A stretch of 61,225 nucleotides of DNA, from positions 1 through 61,225 of the forward strand of contig CATNBF010000005.1 in NCBI GenBank assembly GCA_950096895.1. The letters run 5' to 3'. The position numbers and the translations under genes were made by a program. The first letter of the stretch is position 1. Each line of letters begins with the position of its first letter. The stretch is from an uncultured bacterium. GTDB lineage: Bacteria > Pseudomonadota > Alphaproteobacteria > Rs-D84. The notes beneath the pieces were generated by a model, which saw nothing but the letters and a program-made list of their open reading frames with translations, did not search any database and was not told the DNA's origin. Below, in pieces: positions 8,517-18,569 of the stretch.

Positions 8517-9740
8517 TTATGCCACATGCCCCACAAATACATCCCCATCAATATCGGTTAATTTAATGTCACAGACGGTTCGTGGCAGAATTGGGGCCCC
8601 AACAATACGAACCGCGATGTCGTGCGGGTCGCGCGCCATATTATGTGATTCAACCAGGACCTGGGCCGTGGTGCCAATGCGCGTGCGCATATATGCCATG
8701 CGATTTTCATCGGCAATCTGGGTTATTTGGGCCACGCGTGCCTTGGCAATGGGGCGTGGTACCTGGGGCGACATTTGGGCGGCAACTGTGCCGGGGCGGG
8801 GCGAAAAGGGAAAGGCATGAATATGGATCGGCCCCAGTTCCCGCGCCAGATTTATCGTTTCGGCGAATAATTCATCGCTTTCCCCGGGAAAACCACAAAT
8901 GATGTCCCAGCTGAACGTTACGTCCGGGGCGGCCGCAACCAGTTGGCGAACCATTTCGGCCGTGTGTCGACGATGCATTTGGCCCAAAATGGTGTCAGAA
9001 CCCGATTGCATGGACAGATGGATGTGTGGCATCATGCGGGCATCTGTGGCCATTAATTCAAAGATTTTATAAATTTGTGGCGATGCCGGATCCAATGACG
9101 ACAGACGCAGACGCTTTAATCCCCCGATGTCCTGTAACAATCCCCGGCATACATCGGATATCAGCATGCCGTCACGCGCATAACTGGCGGTATCAACCCC
9201 GGTCAGAACAATTTCTGAAAAACCGTTTTCAATGGCCATGTTTGCATCTTGGACGATATCTGGGTAATTAAATGAAATACCCGCACCCCGAACCAGACGC
9301 GTCAGACAATAGGTGCAATCATGATTGCATCCGTTTTGGACCTGGATAAATTGCTTGGATAAACGGGGACTATGATAATCAAAACAATCGATGCATGGCA
9401 ATTGTGTCATAGTGGACATTTTGTTTTGAATTTCCCGAATATAGACGTCGCGATTCAGTTTGTCTTGGTTATGGATAACGATAACATTGGGGATCTTTGA
9501 AAACAGTTCCGGTACACGCGTGGCGGCACATCCAGTAACGAAAATCAGTGCATTTGGGTTTTCGCGGGATACTTTTCGGACGGCCTGGGCGGATTGGCGT
9601 TCGCCTTCGTGGGTGACGGCGCATGTGTTAATGATAATCGCGGCGTCAATGACACCGTGCAGCATGCGGGCAATCTTTTCGCATTCCAGTGCGTTCAGAC
9701 GGCATCCAAAAGATAATGTTTTAATATTTTCTGCTTGCAT
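8517..9740 (-). CDS. mtaB: tRNA (N6-threonylcarbamoyladenosine-37) methylthiotransferase MtaB
   Basis: This radical-SAM enzyme adds the methylthio group to t6A37 in tRNAs reading ANN codons. The N-terminal UPF0004 domain has its three cluster Cys (FGCRLN, INTCAV, VTGCAA). The radical-SAM motif CNHDCTYC follows at about residue 138, then a C-terminal TRAM-like domain. GCRLNALE at the start is typical of MtaB rather than MiaB. Its length of 407 is normal. tsaB, needed to make the t6A substrate, lies at 30.5 kb in the same window. The divergent rpoZ starts about 60 bases away. Confidence 0.93.
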   Translation of the reverse strand: MQAENIKTLSFGCRLNALECEKIARMLHGVIDAAIIINTCAVTHEGERQSAQAVRKVSRENPNALIFVTGCAATRVPELFSKIPNVIVIHNQDKLNRDVYIREIQNKMSTMTQLPCIDCFDYHSPRLSKQFIQVQNGCNHDCTYCLTRLVRGAGISFNYPDIVQDANMAIENGFSEIVLTGVDTASYARDGMLISDVCRGLLQDIGGLKRLRLSSLDPASPQIYKIFELMATDARMMPHIHLSMQSGSDTILGQMHRRHTAEMVRQLVAAAPDVTFSWDIICGFPGESDELFAETINLARELGPIHIHAFPFSPRPGTVAAQMSPQVPRPIAKARVAQITQIADENRMAYMRTRIGTTAQVLVESHNMARDPHDIAVRIVGAPILPRTVCDIKLTDIDGDVFVGHVA

Positions 9741-9800
9741 TTTTTTTATCTATGGGGCATTATATCGTGGTTTCAAATGATTTCAACAAAGGAATTAATG

Positions 9801-10184
9801 ATGGCCCGTACAACAAATTCAGATACATTACCATTCGTCGATAGTCGTTATGAGCTGGGGATGCTGGCATCTCAACGGGTTCGTGATCTGAACGGTGGGG
9901 CGGAATCTGTCGTGGAAAAAACAAATGACAAGATGACGGTTGTTGCCTTGCGTGAAATCGCCACGGGTAAATTGGATATGACCGGCGTTCGCCATGAATT
10001 TGTCCAATCATATAAAGAATCGCCAGTATTGGAAAGTTCTGACGAAACGTTAGAGGTTGGCAGCGAAGATCCATTACTGCGTGAAATTGATGCAGAACTT
10101 GAAAATGCTTTGGCCGATGAACCTGCTGATGCGGCAGAATTGGTCCAAGAAACAGAAATCGCCGCAGACGAGATTGAAGACTAA
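9801..10184 (+). CDS. rpoZ: DNA-directed RNA polymerase omega subunit
   Basis: This small subunit helps assemble and stabilise RNA polymerase. The track ORF starts at 9735, but MARTTNSDTLPFVDSRYELGMLASQR begins at 9801 with AGGA 7 bases upstream. The conserved core is clear (DSRYELGMLASQRVRDL, EKTNDKMTVVALREIATGKLD), and an acidic C-terminal tail brings it to 127 residues. In many alphaproteobacteria rpoZ is followed by a RelA/SpoT gene; here a tRNA follows 20 bases later. Confidence 0.95.
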   Translation: MARTTNSDTLPFVDSRYELGMLASQRVRDLNGGAESVVEKTNDKMTVVALREIATGKLDMTGVRHEFVQSYKESPVLESSDETLEVGSEDPLLREIDAELENALADEPADAAELVQETEIAADEIED

Positions 10185-10204
10185 AACAATCATCGTTTGC
10201 AAGG

Positions 10205-10295
10205 GGAGACGTCGCATAGTTGGTCTAGTGCGCTACATTGGAAATGTAGTATACCGGCAACGGTATCAAGGGTTCGAATCCCTTCGTCTCCGCCA
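10205..10295 (+). tRNA. tRNA-Ser (anticodon GGA)
   Basis: Acceptor GGAGACG/CGTCTCC, anticodon stem CTACA/TGTAG around loop TTGGAAA (GGA), a long class II variable arm (ATACCGGCAACGGTAT), T-arm GGGTTCGAATCCC, and an encoded CCA. It lies 20 bases after rpoZ and is followed by a terminator. Confidence 0.95.
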
Positions 10296-10302
10296 GAATT
10301 TT

Positions 10303-10327
10303 ACCCGCCCAATGGCGGGTTAATTTT
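10303..10327 (+). terminator. Terminator after rpoZ/tRNA-Ser
   Basis: ACCCGCC/GGCGGGT stem with a CAAT loop, followed by TAATTTTTT. Confidence 0.85.
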
Positions 10328-10396
10328 TTGGTATAACCATGGCCTGTGGATTGTACGCAATTGGTCACAGGCCGGGGTTATTGCCAAAAGAAATGG

Positions 10397-10573
10397 GTTA
10401 CGTTCGGGGATCGTGATAATGATATCGAAATGTTAAACTATGTTGGGGCCAAGGTTGCGATGGGAAATGCAAATCCGGCGTTGAAAAAAATTTCCAACTT
10501 TGTTACCGCATCATATAATGACAATGGTATCGTCATCGCGTTAAAGCACTTATTTTCAGAAAATAAGTTTTGA
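10397..10573 (+). pseudogene. C-terminal remnant of a Cof-type HAD-IIB hydrolase
   Basis: The segment VTFGDRDNDIEMLNYVGAKVAM and the following NPALKKISNFVTASYNDNGI match the last 55-60 residues of Cof-type HAD phosphatases, including the acidic motif GDxxND. Everything N-terminal, including the nucleophile motif DxDGT, is missing; the sequence before it is tRNA terminator and unrelated DNA. It is a decayed gene fragment. Confidence 0.75.
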
Positions 10574-10643
10574 AAAAAATACCGAAAGATTAATCGTTAA
10601 TTCTTTTCTAACATGTATCCATCCTTTTGATAAAAAATGTACA

Positions 10644-11514
10644 TTATGCCAGCAAGCGACGCCAATTATTAATGGCCAATTGCTCTATCAGGCCATAGTT
10701 CTGATAGGTACGGCCGAACCAATAAAGTTGCATTTCAAGATAATATAAAACATATATCTCGTTTTTTTCTGCGGCGGCCCGTCCACCTGTTACGTCGGCC
10801 AACTGTTCATCGCATAGAATACGTAATAAGTCAAAATTTGGATCGCCCACCATAACAGATTCGAAATCGATCAGATGAACCTGGCCATCATGTCGGTCAT
10901 AGACGACGTTATGACAACGCAGGTCGCCATGGATGACACATGGGTCGACATCTTTTAGATATGTTTTACATTGATTAAACAGGCCCCAAATGCGATTGCG
11001 TAAATGATCATCCAAGAATTCAGATGGAACCAAATCCATTGATTTTTGTAATTTATATTGAAATAAATCATGCCATGTTTGAAAGTCTTGATGTCCGGGA
11101 TAATCAGAAACATTTGCACGGACGGCATGTAATTTACGGACATTATCCAAAATACCAGAATAAATTTTATGAATTTGGGCGGTATCATAATTGAAATAGG
11201 TGTTTAATGCATCCCCATCAATCCATTCCGAGACCAAAATACCCGCATCAGAATTAAAATAGTGCAATTTTGGCAGTACCCCCCAGTGCAGGTGTATCTT
11301 TCAAAAACTGATAGGCTGCAAATTCGCGATCGGCATTGTCGGGATTTCTAAACAGATTATTCCGCAGCTTGTATTTATTTCCGGTATTTTGATCAATGAC
11401 CAAAAAGCATTTATCTTTGGTTTGTATTTTTTTCAAAACCAAGTCCATATTTTTGAAAAAGTCCAGATTTTCTATACGTCTGTATAAATCTGTTTCGATA
11501 CCATCGTATGCCAT
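10644..11514 (-). pseudogene. APH/choline-kinase-family phosphotransferase split by a frameshift in a G6 run
   Basis: ORFs 11254-11514 and 10644-11267 are two frames of one gene. The break lies at six G (plus-strand C run 11279-11284); with five G the frame continues as PALGVLPKLHYFNSD. The joined protein has about 290 residues with the kinase catalytic motif VIHGDLRCHNVVYD and the metal-binding motif LIDFESVMVGDPNFDL, as in APH/ChoK/LicA-type kinases of small molecules. AAAGGG precedes the start MAYDGIETD. The break could be a dead gene, a sequencing error or slipped-strand phase variation. Confidence 0.8.
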
Positions 11515-11556
11515 TTTTTACCCTTTGCGTTTCAATTCATTATGTCGGGATATTTA

Positions 11557-11677
11557 TTATGCGCACAAAAAACCGACGTTTTTCTGGCATAGTACGGGGG
11601 ATAAAAAAGTGGAGAAATCCGGGATTTTTAATGTTCAAAAACTATGCCAGAAAAACGTCCCTTTGGATTAGGCATAG
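11557..11677 (-). repeat. Dispersed palindromic element, copy 1
   Basis: On the minus strand this about 120-bp unit begins CTATGCCTAATCCAAAGGGA and is nearly identical to 47533-47657 on the plus strand. Inside are repeated CTATGCC/GGCATAG arms able to form hairpins. A third, diverged copy is at 39422-39530. No transposase is present. Confidence 0.8.
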
Positions 11678-11783
11678 TGTTTATGTCCAAAAGCCCGCAG
11701 ATTATATGACATAGGGCGTTTTTTTTGCAAGTTAAAATTATGTATTTTTATTCGCCCCCAGATGGCGTCAAAATATCATATAA

Positions 11784-11809
11784 ATACGGGCGTTTATCAA
11801 CGCCCGTAT
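11784..11809 (-). terminator. Terminator of the outer-membrane barrel gene
   Basis: ATACGGGCG/CGCCCGTAT, a 9-bp stem with an 8-nt loop, just downstream of the stop at 11834 on the minus strand. Confidence 0.7.
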
Positions 11810-11833
11810 ACATCGCGTATGTCGTTATAATTT

Positions 11834-12583
11834 TTAGAACGAATAGCGGGCACCCAACTTTAATTCATGGGCATAGACGAATTCGCCACCCACTGTTGAT
11901 GAATTAAAGCGATATGCCACATCGGCTGCCCAGTTCGGGGTAAAGTGATATGCCGTCCCCAGGGCAACTTGCCATTCGAATTCGGTCTTGTCGTGGGTTA
12001 CGCGGATGGGTTCGGTTGGTAACTGGCTTAGCATTGGGCCAACCAATCCCGCCAGTGCCGGGTTGATGTCCAGATTGATATCGACCTTGGCCTTTTGCTT
12101 GTACGTACCGACACCAATACCGGCCCCGATATAGGGTTGCCATTTGGAACCTGCAATATCAAAATCGTAATAGGCATTGAACATGTACGAGTTATGCTTT
12201 ACCGAAACAGATGTATTCGCGTTCAACGTTGCCATTCCTTCGCGTAATGCCGGGATCAGATGGCTGGCATCGCCATGAAACAGGTTATAATCATCTTCGG
12301 ATGCGCTGCGCAGTGCGAATTCGAATTCCCCGCGCAGGTGGCCATATTTAATCCCGGCGGTAAATTCCCCGGAGATGGCCGTATCAAAATTCATATCACC
12401 GCCAGCATCTTGGACAAAAATGTCGGCCATGCCGGTTGGATTCGGATTGATTCCCATACGTTTGGCCGATGTATTCGCGCTATCGATAACGACCCCCAGA
12501 CCAACGTATGGCGTCAAATCAGCCGCAACGGCACCGGTGGTGGCCATTGTTGCCAACGCAATGATACCAATTGATTTTTTCAT
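11834..12583 (-). CDS. Outer-membrane beta-barrel protein (Omp25/Msp2-like)
   Basis: This 249-residue outer-membrane protein has a signal peptide (MKKSIGIIALATMATTGAVAA) and alternating amphipathic strands with glycine turns (YIGAGIGVGTYKQKAK). It ends in a typical barrel closing strand with terminal Phe (LKLGARYSF), the signal for BAM-dependent insertion. The pattern fits the 8-stranded surface-antigen/opacity porin group of alphaproteobacteria. AAGGAAAGGAG precedes the ATG. It is divergent from the fimbrial operon. Confidence 0.88.
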   Translation of the reverse strand: MKKSIGIIALATMATTGAVAADLTPYVGLGVVIDSANTSAKRMGINPNPTGMADIFVQDAGGDMNFDTAISGEFTAGIKYGHLRGEFEFALRSASEDDYNLFHGDASHLIPALREGMATLNANTSVSVKHNSYMFNAYYDFDIAGSKWQPYIGAGIGVGTYKQKAKVDINLDINPALAGLVGPMLSQLPTEPIRVTHDKTEFEWQVALGTAYHFTPNWAADVAYRFNSSTVGGEFVYAHELKLGARYSF

Positions 12584-12750
12584 ATGTTCTCCTTTCCTTG
12601 AACTTAACAGTACATGGGAAGATTATCCCATGTTGTATCGATGATGTCAAACATAATCGATCATCGCGACACATTTCGATGGGAATAGGTGCCCGTGGCA
12701 ATTTCATCCCCCAGATAATACAATTCAATACAACCAAGGGGGAGAAATCA

Positions 12751-13218
12751 ATATTTGTCATTGCATGTGCAATCTGTGGATTTCGCGGCGCAGCTATCGC
12801 TGCGACAGTTACAGGAAACGCATCTGTGATCATCCAGCGGGCCATTACCGCCACCCAGACCCAACAAATGAATTTTGGTATTGTTAATCCGGCGGCAACA
12901 GCCGGGGTGGTCACGTTATCGCCCGCGGGTACCGCATCATCGGCAACGTTGACCACATATGGAACCGCGGCGGCGGGACATTTTGATATTACTGCGGCCC
13001 CATCGACGGCATTAAATATATCTTTTACAAATGGTACGGTGACCAGTGGATCAAACACCATGACGGTTGACACATTTACATCCACCACAACGCCAACCAG
13101 TAATACAACCGACGCATCAGGAAATCTGACATTAAATGTGGGGGCCAATCTGAATGTCGGGGCGAACCAAGCCCCGGGGACATACAATGGGACATATACG
13201 GTGACGGTTAATTATTGA
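12751..13218 (+). CDS. DUF4402 fimbrial subunit-like protein; probable AUA start
   Basis: The C-terminal 130 residues are DUF4402 (ATVTGNASVIIQRAITATQ at the start; GTYNGTYTVTVNY at the end), a domain of pilin-like proteins. The only well-spaced Shine-Dalgarno (AAGGGGGAG, 12736-12744) points to ATA at 12751, which opens the hydrophobic signal IFVIACAICGFRGAAIA. The nearest in-frame ATG (12679) lacks a ribosome site and puts 24 extra residues before the signal. An ATG-to-ATA mutation would lower or stop expression. The stop overlaps the next gene (TGATG). Confidence 0.7.
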   Translation: MFVIACAICGFRGAAIAATVTGNASVIIQRAITATQTQQMNFGIVNPAATAGVVTLSPAGTASSATLTTYGTAAAGHFDITAAPSTALNISFTNGTVTSGSNTMTVDTFTSTTTPTSNTTDASGNLTLNVGANLNVGANQAPGTYNGTYTVTVNY

Positions 13219-14123
13219 TGCGTGTTGTTTGGGGTTTTATTTGCGGTCTTGTGATAATCGGTTCGGCATCTGGGGCAACGTTTACAGCGGTTAAAAACCT
13301 GTCATTCGGAACCTAGGTGCCAACCGCCACATCGGGCAATGCGGTTGTTGCATTGAACGGGAACATTACCCGTACTGGATTAACCGCTGCGCCCAGCGGT
13401 ACATTACATTACGCCGGCCAGGTAAATTTTACAGGCAGTGGTCTGTCCGCTGTTGCAGACGTTGTAAATATGACGTTTTTGAATTCATCTGTCACGTTAA
13501 GTGATGTGACCGGGGGCACGGTAACTGTTAACAATTTTACAATTACACCCAATTTACAAATATCAATCGCCAATCCAACAGCGGTGGCGGCGGTGGGCGG
13601 AACAATGACGTTTACATCTGCATCGACACCCGGCAATTATACCGGCAGTGTTCAGATCCGTGGAAATTCGTTGTTGGGGGGAACGGCCACAGTGACATTA
13701 CCAATAACATTAACGCTGTGGCGGACATTGGGGGTAACCCAGACGCGGGCATTGCATTTTGGCGCACTAGAGGTCACAGGTGGCAATTCCGTTGTGGTCA
13801 TGTCACCTGGGGGTGCACGGCATATTGCGTCGGGAACATCGGGGGTGCGCTTGGTTGCTTCGGTGCCGGGGACATCTGCAATGTTTACAGTCACCGGCAA
13901 TCCCAATACACCTGTTACAATAACATTGCCGGCATCGGCCACATTATCTGGGCCCGGTGCGGCGATGACGGTCAATAATTTTGCGCGGACCCCGGCGGCA
14001 CCAACCCCCAATCTGGATGCATCGGGAAATTTGACATTTAATGTGGGGGCATCGTTGGCGGTCAATGCGTCCCAGGCCACCGGGACATACAACGGAACCT
14101 ATACCGTGACAGTTAATTATTAA
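13218..14123 (+). pseudogene. Second DUF4402 fimbrial protein with an in-frame amber at codon 33
   Basis: The true start is the ATG at 13218, overlapping the previous stop, and it encodes a signal peptide (MRVVWGFICGLVIIGSASGA). TAG at 13314-13316 falls in frame right after KNLSFGT, and the rest continues in frame to 14123. The tracked ORF begins at the GTG after the stop. Two DUF4402-like halves are visible; the second ends GTYNGTYTVTVNY, the same ending as the upstream gene, so the pair arose by duplication. The product is probably a tip or two-domain subunit, now disrupted. Confidence 0.75.
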
Positions 14124-14149
14124 TAATACACAGGGAAAAAGAGAGATAC

Positions 14150-14881
14150 ATGCGGCATTTCTTGTTTTTGTTTTTTGGATTGATGTTACCCATGACGGCC
14201 ATGGGCAATATTTCATTGACCACATTTTATATGGAATTCGATGCCGACAGTCCGCGTCGCACAGATAACTTGCGTTTTACAAATACATCAGATTCGCCCA
14301 AGACATATGACATTTCTATGGTCAATTTTGCCCAGAATTCTGATGGTGAATATCGCCCCATTGAAACACCAATGATGGGAAATCCCTTTGCAGATTCTTA
14401 TTTAGATTTTGCGCCGCGTCGTGTGACGTTGGCCCCATCCCAATCCCAGGTTGTTCGTGTTGTGCGCCGCCCCATGGCCGGGGCCGAAAATGGGGAATAT
14501 GTATCACATCTAAAAATTCAAGAATTACCCGATCAAACAATGATGAATTCAGGGGCAACGAACAGTAATGGGATAAATATTAATTTGCGCCCCCTGTATG
14601 CTGTAACAATTCCGGTGATGATTGAAAAAGGATCCCCCCGTGCATCGGCGTTAATTCGCAGTGTTGAAATCTATAACGCCAAAACGAATCCAATTGCCGC
14701 CGTAATGGTTGAACGTGGGGGAAATCGATCTTTTTATGGGACATTGGTTGTGACAGATGATGGTGTCGAATTGGGGCGTGTTTCCAACTTTCGTATTTTT
14801 ATGACGACGTCGGCACGCGTGATAAAGATCCCGCTTAATCGACGTCCTTTGCCAGGCAGTATGGTTACCCTTTATGACTAG
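14150..14881 (+). CDS. Periplasmic fimbrial chaperone (PapD-like)
   Basis: It folds pilin subunits in the periplasm and hands them to the usher. It has 243 residues with signal peptide MRHFLFLFFGLMLPMTAMG, a first Ig domain containing the chaperone G1-strand signature (FAPRRVTLAPSQSQVVRVVRR), and a second beta domain. It overlaps the usher start (ATGACTAG), indicating coupling. Unlike its neighbours it shows no lesion. It uses TAG as a normal stop, which argues against a reassigned TAG in this genome. Confidence 0.85.
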   Translation: MRHFLFLFFGLMLPMTAMGNISLTTFYMEFDADSPRRTDNLRFTNTSDSPKTYDISMVNFAQNSDGEYRPIETPMMGNPFADSYLDFAPRRVTLAPSQSQVVRVVRRPMAGAENGEYVSHLKIQELPDQTMMNSGATNSNGININLRPLYAVTIPVMIEKGSPRASALIRSVEIYNAKTNPIAAVMVERGGNRSFYGTLVVTDDGVELGRVSNFRIFMTTSARVIKIPLNRRPLPGSMVTLYD

Positions 14882-17414
14882 ACAACACATGAAATCGTGG
14901 ATGCGTGGCGCATATAGTCTTTTGTGTGGCGTATTTATTGTGTCACCTGGGGTGGCGGCGGAAATGCTGCTGGAACCGAATATCGGGGGTGTGCCGACCG
15001 GTGATGCGGTGCATGCCATCGATTTATCTGGGATATATATGCTGGATTGGGGGGACATGCTGGGGGCGATGCGTGTTCGTTATGATGATGCCACGCGCCA
15101 GGGTAATGTATCTGAGCATTCGTTTCAATTGGCCCAAGATATGCCGGTACGCACGTTTGATGGTCGTGATTTTTATTCTATTGCGGTTTATGAAAAAATA
15201 TTACCCATCCGCTTAAACGTTGATTTATCAGAAATGCGGTTAAATGTCGCATCAGATATTATCTTGCCAGTGGAATTAGAATCCAGAAATATGGCGCGGC
15301 GGCAATCAATGCCCCGGGCACCAATGTCAGATACATTTGCAGATTATCAATTTGATAATCGCTGGTTTACATTTCCTGTGGTTGACTTTATTTATCGTTA
15401 TAATCATAATTTTCGCCATATTAACCGGGATGATTATGGGCATGTTGGCGGAAATTATTACCAGGCGAACCTGGGGATGATCTTGGCCGGCCAAGATGCC
15501 CGTATTATCCTGTTTGGGGACGATATGGGAAATGCCCATTTGGGTGATATGCGTGCCCGGATAACAGTGGGGCGAACATTGCTGGACGAACCGGGAAATG
15601 CATTAAACTTGGTCCGGTATGCGGCGGGTGATATTACCGGTGTCCAAGGCAATATGTTCTATGATGCGCCAATTGGACGTGGGGCGTTGTTCAGTTCGTT
15701 CAAAGACCTGGTGACATCGGCCGACAAGACCATTGATATCACCGGGCCATTGCCCGCTGGATGGGATGCAGAACTGTATTTGAATAACCAATTGATTGGA
15801 TTTCGTCAATCGTCCATAACAGGGCGGTATGAATTTAAGAATGTACCGGTTAATTATGGGTTGAATGATTTTCGGGTGGTGCTCTATGGACCATACGGCG
15901 AAGTTCGTGATATCCCCCGTCGATTTTATTCTGGAACATCACCTGTGGGGGCGGGACAGCTGGGCTATAACATCGTTGCGATGCAGCCATATCGATATAT
16001 GATTGAAACCAATGAACCGATGCATCATTCGTCGGATCATGTTGCAGGCGACGCGACATTTTATTACGGGTTAACCGATCATATCACATTGATATCTGGT
16101 CTGGTTAATGCATTGGATGTTACAGAACCATTTCATGTTAACCAGTTTGGGACCGTCGGGGCCCAATTGGCGTTAAATGGATTATCGGTTCAATATAATA
16201 CAAATATGAATCTGAACAATGGTCACATCGGTCATCATATCGATGCCCAAGGGGATGTGTACATTGGGACTTTGTTTGGGCGATACGAGTATTATGGTGA
16301 CACCATGTCCCCCATATCCTATTATGCGGGGGGATATTTACGTGATTTATTCGAAGCGCGTCTGACCGGAAATATTCCCTGGATTCAAATGCCGTATTAT
16401 GTTGCCTATACGGCACGGGGCGGACATGATAATCATACCATGCAAGAGATTGTAACGCGCCTATCACCGAATTTTCTGCGTTATTATAATATTACCATCG
16501 AAGATACATGGCGACGTGATCATTTGAATACAGAAAACTATATTGATGTCATGTTCCAGGCAACATATGGACGCATGCGTGGGAATGGCCGTGCCCGCTA
16601 TCAAACGACCCCAGATAGTGTCTTGCGTGATTACGGGGCCTTTGCCGAATATCGTTGGGACAAGAACACTTTTGTTACAGCGACATGGACACATGATTGT
16701 CGATCGAATTATAGCGATGGCCCGGATATCGATACCTTTGGAATGGGGGTGGGGCGGTTGTTTCGTTTTGGGGGAATTAACCTTAGTGCCGCAATCGATA
16801 CCGATCGTAATTTGTCTTTTGGATTGACGTATAACATCAGTATGGGACGTGTCCCTGGGGCGGCGCGTCTGTTTACCAATTCAGAAAACCAGATGATTGA
16901 TTATGGAACGATCTATGCCCGTGTGCGCGATGACACCGGTGCCCCGGTTCCGGGTGTAACATTAATTGTTAATGGCCGCGAGGCCCCATCCCTGACCGAC
17001 ATCAATGGGGATGCCATTATTACCAATTTGGAACCATATCAAAAATCATCCATTATTGTTGATGAACAAAATGTGGCAGATTTATCACTGGTGCCCGAAT
17101 GGACATCAGAAAAGTTGGTCTTGCGCCCAGGGGTGGTGCGGCCTGTGGATGTTATATTTAATCATTTGGGGGCGGTCGAAGGCCAGATTTCGAATCCTGG
17201 GGTTGGATCCGGCTATATGATTTATCTGCGTGATGATCATGGTGAAATCGTGGCAACACGACGTGCCGATTCAAATGGTTGATTTATATTTGATGGGATT
17301 AAGTATGGTGATTACAACCTGTGTGTCGTTAATTCCTGTGGTGTGGTTGTTTCCCGCATGAATATCAAGATTGATCGTGCATTCCAGACCATAAAAACAT
17401 CTGTTGCGTCATAG
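14874..17414 (+). pseudogene. Fimbrial outer-membrane usher with a premature TGA near the C-terminus
   Basis: This usher would form the outer-membrane pore for pilus assembly. The listed ORF (802 residues) ends at a TGA (17280-17282) inside the phrase ADSNG*FIFDGIKYGDYNL. The same frame continues for 43 more codons to a TAG at 17412, completing a C-terminal domain. A signal peptide (YSLLCGVFIVSPGVAA), plug/barrel region and Ig-like C-terminal segment (RVRDDTGAPVPGVTLIVNG) are recognisable. Truncation of the last 43 residues may weaken substrate binding. Confidence 0.8.
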
Positions 17415-17462
17415 GGGGTAAATCGTGTACAATGTGTTTTATCCAAGGGGGGAAATGACGCC

Positions 17463-18569
17463 GTGGCCATTCGTATTTCTGTTTCAGATCGCACACTGCA
17501 TATCATTGTAACGGGTGATGTGCGTACTGTTCGGGCCGATACATGGCATGCAGCATTATGGCGGGTGACAGATGCCCATGTTGGGGCGGTGGTCGTTGAT
17601 GGAACCGATATCACTATGTGGGATAGTGTGCTGATCGTCTTTCTGCGTCGTGTGATGGCGGTATGCGCCCAGAAAAATATTCGTGTTCAAATTAAAAGTA
17701 TGCCGGCCGGCGTTGGGGCATTGTTAAAAATGTCTGGGACGGCGGCATGCACAATGCCAGATGTTCGGCCCCAATTAACCTGGGTCGAACAGATGGGGGA
17801 TTGGGGATGGCGTCTGTCCGGGGCGGTGCGTCATGGGATTTCTTTTATTGGATCGGTTGGGGCATCGGTTGGACGTATGTTTCGTGGCCGTGCCCAGACC
17901 CGCATGACAGATTGGTGGTTTGCCTTTGATGATGTTGGGCCCCGGGCAATTTTAATTGTATCGTTAATCAGTTTTTTAATCGGCTTGATTTTGGCCTTTG
18001 TTGGCGCGGCCCAGTTAAAATTATTTGGCGCACAGGTATATGTCGCCAGTTTGGTTGCCATTGCGGCAATTCGTATTATGGGGGCGATGATGACCGGCAT
18101 TATTATGGCGGGGCGTACCGGTGCATCTTATGCCGCGACCATCGGGACAATGCAGACCAACGAAGAACTGGATGCCTTGCGCACCATGGGGATCAGCCGG
18201 ATTGACTTTCTGGTGTTACCGCGAATTATCGCCATGGTGGTATCTATGCCGATATTGACGCTATTGGCGGATGCGATGGCCATACTGGGGGGAATGGCGG
18301 TTGGGGTGTTGATGTTTAATATACCCTTGGCGGAATATATGTCATATACGATTGATGCCTTGGGGATCCAGAATTTTATGGTTGGGATCTTTCATGGGTT
18401 CGTTTATGGCGTGATTATTGCGCTGTGTGGATGTTATTACGGGATTAATTGCGGGCGTAATGCCAACGCGGTTGGGTCGGCCACAACACGGGCGGTTGTG
18501 ATGTCAATTGTTTGGATGGTTGTTGCCACTGGGATTATCACTTTTGTATTCGAGGTGCTGGGCATATGA
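17463..18569 (+). CDS. mlaE: Mla-type ABC transporter permease with N-terminal STAS domain
   Basis: This is the inner-membrane subunit of an MCE lipid transporter that moves phospholipids between outer and inner membrane. Residues 1-100 are a STAS-like domain, a fusion where E. coli has separate MlaB. The MlaE permease follows (about 160-368), with LISFLIGLILAFVGAAQL and the conserved TNEELDALRTMG. The start is GTG with AAGGGGGG 10 bases upstream; a nearby ATG at 17455 is out of frame and ends early. Its TGA overlaps the mlaF ATG. Confidence 0.92.
   Translation: MAIRISVSDRTLHIIVTGDVRTVRADTWHAALWRVTDAHVGAVVVDGTDITMWDSVLIVFLRRVMAVCAQKNIRVQIKSMPAGVGALLKMSGTAACTMPDVRPQLTWVEQMGDWGWRLSGAVRHGISFIGSVGASVGRMFRGRAQTRMTDWWFAFDDVGPRAILIVSLISFLIGLILAFVGAAQLKLFGAQVYVASLVAIAAIRIMGAMMTGIIMAGRTGASYAATIGTMQTNEELDALRTMGISRIDFLVLPRIIAMVVSMPILTLLADAMAILGGMAVGVLMFNIPLAEYMSYTIDALGIQNFMVGIFHGFVYGVIIALCGCYYGINCGRNANAVGSATTRAVVMSIVWMVVATGIITFVFEVLGI

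Noticed and set aside
5531-17282. Stop-codon reassignment (TAG or TGA read as an amino acid) as explanation for in-frame stops
   Set aside because: TAG ends the fimbrial chaperone and mlaD, and TGA ends the C45 hydrolase, mlaE and mlaF at normal positions with tight gene overlaps. prfB is also present with its UGA-based autoregulation.
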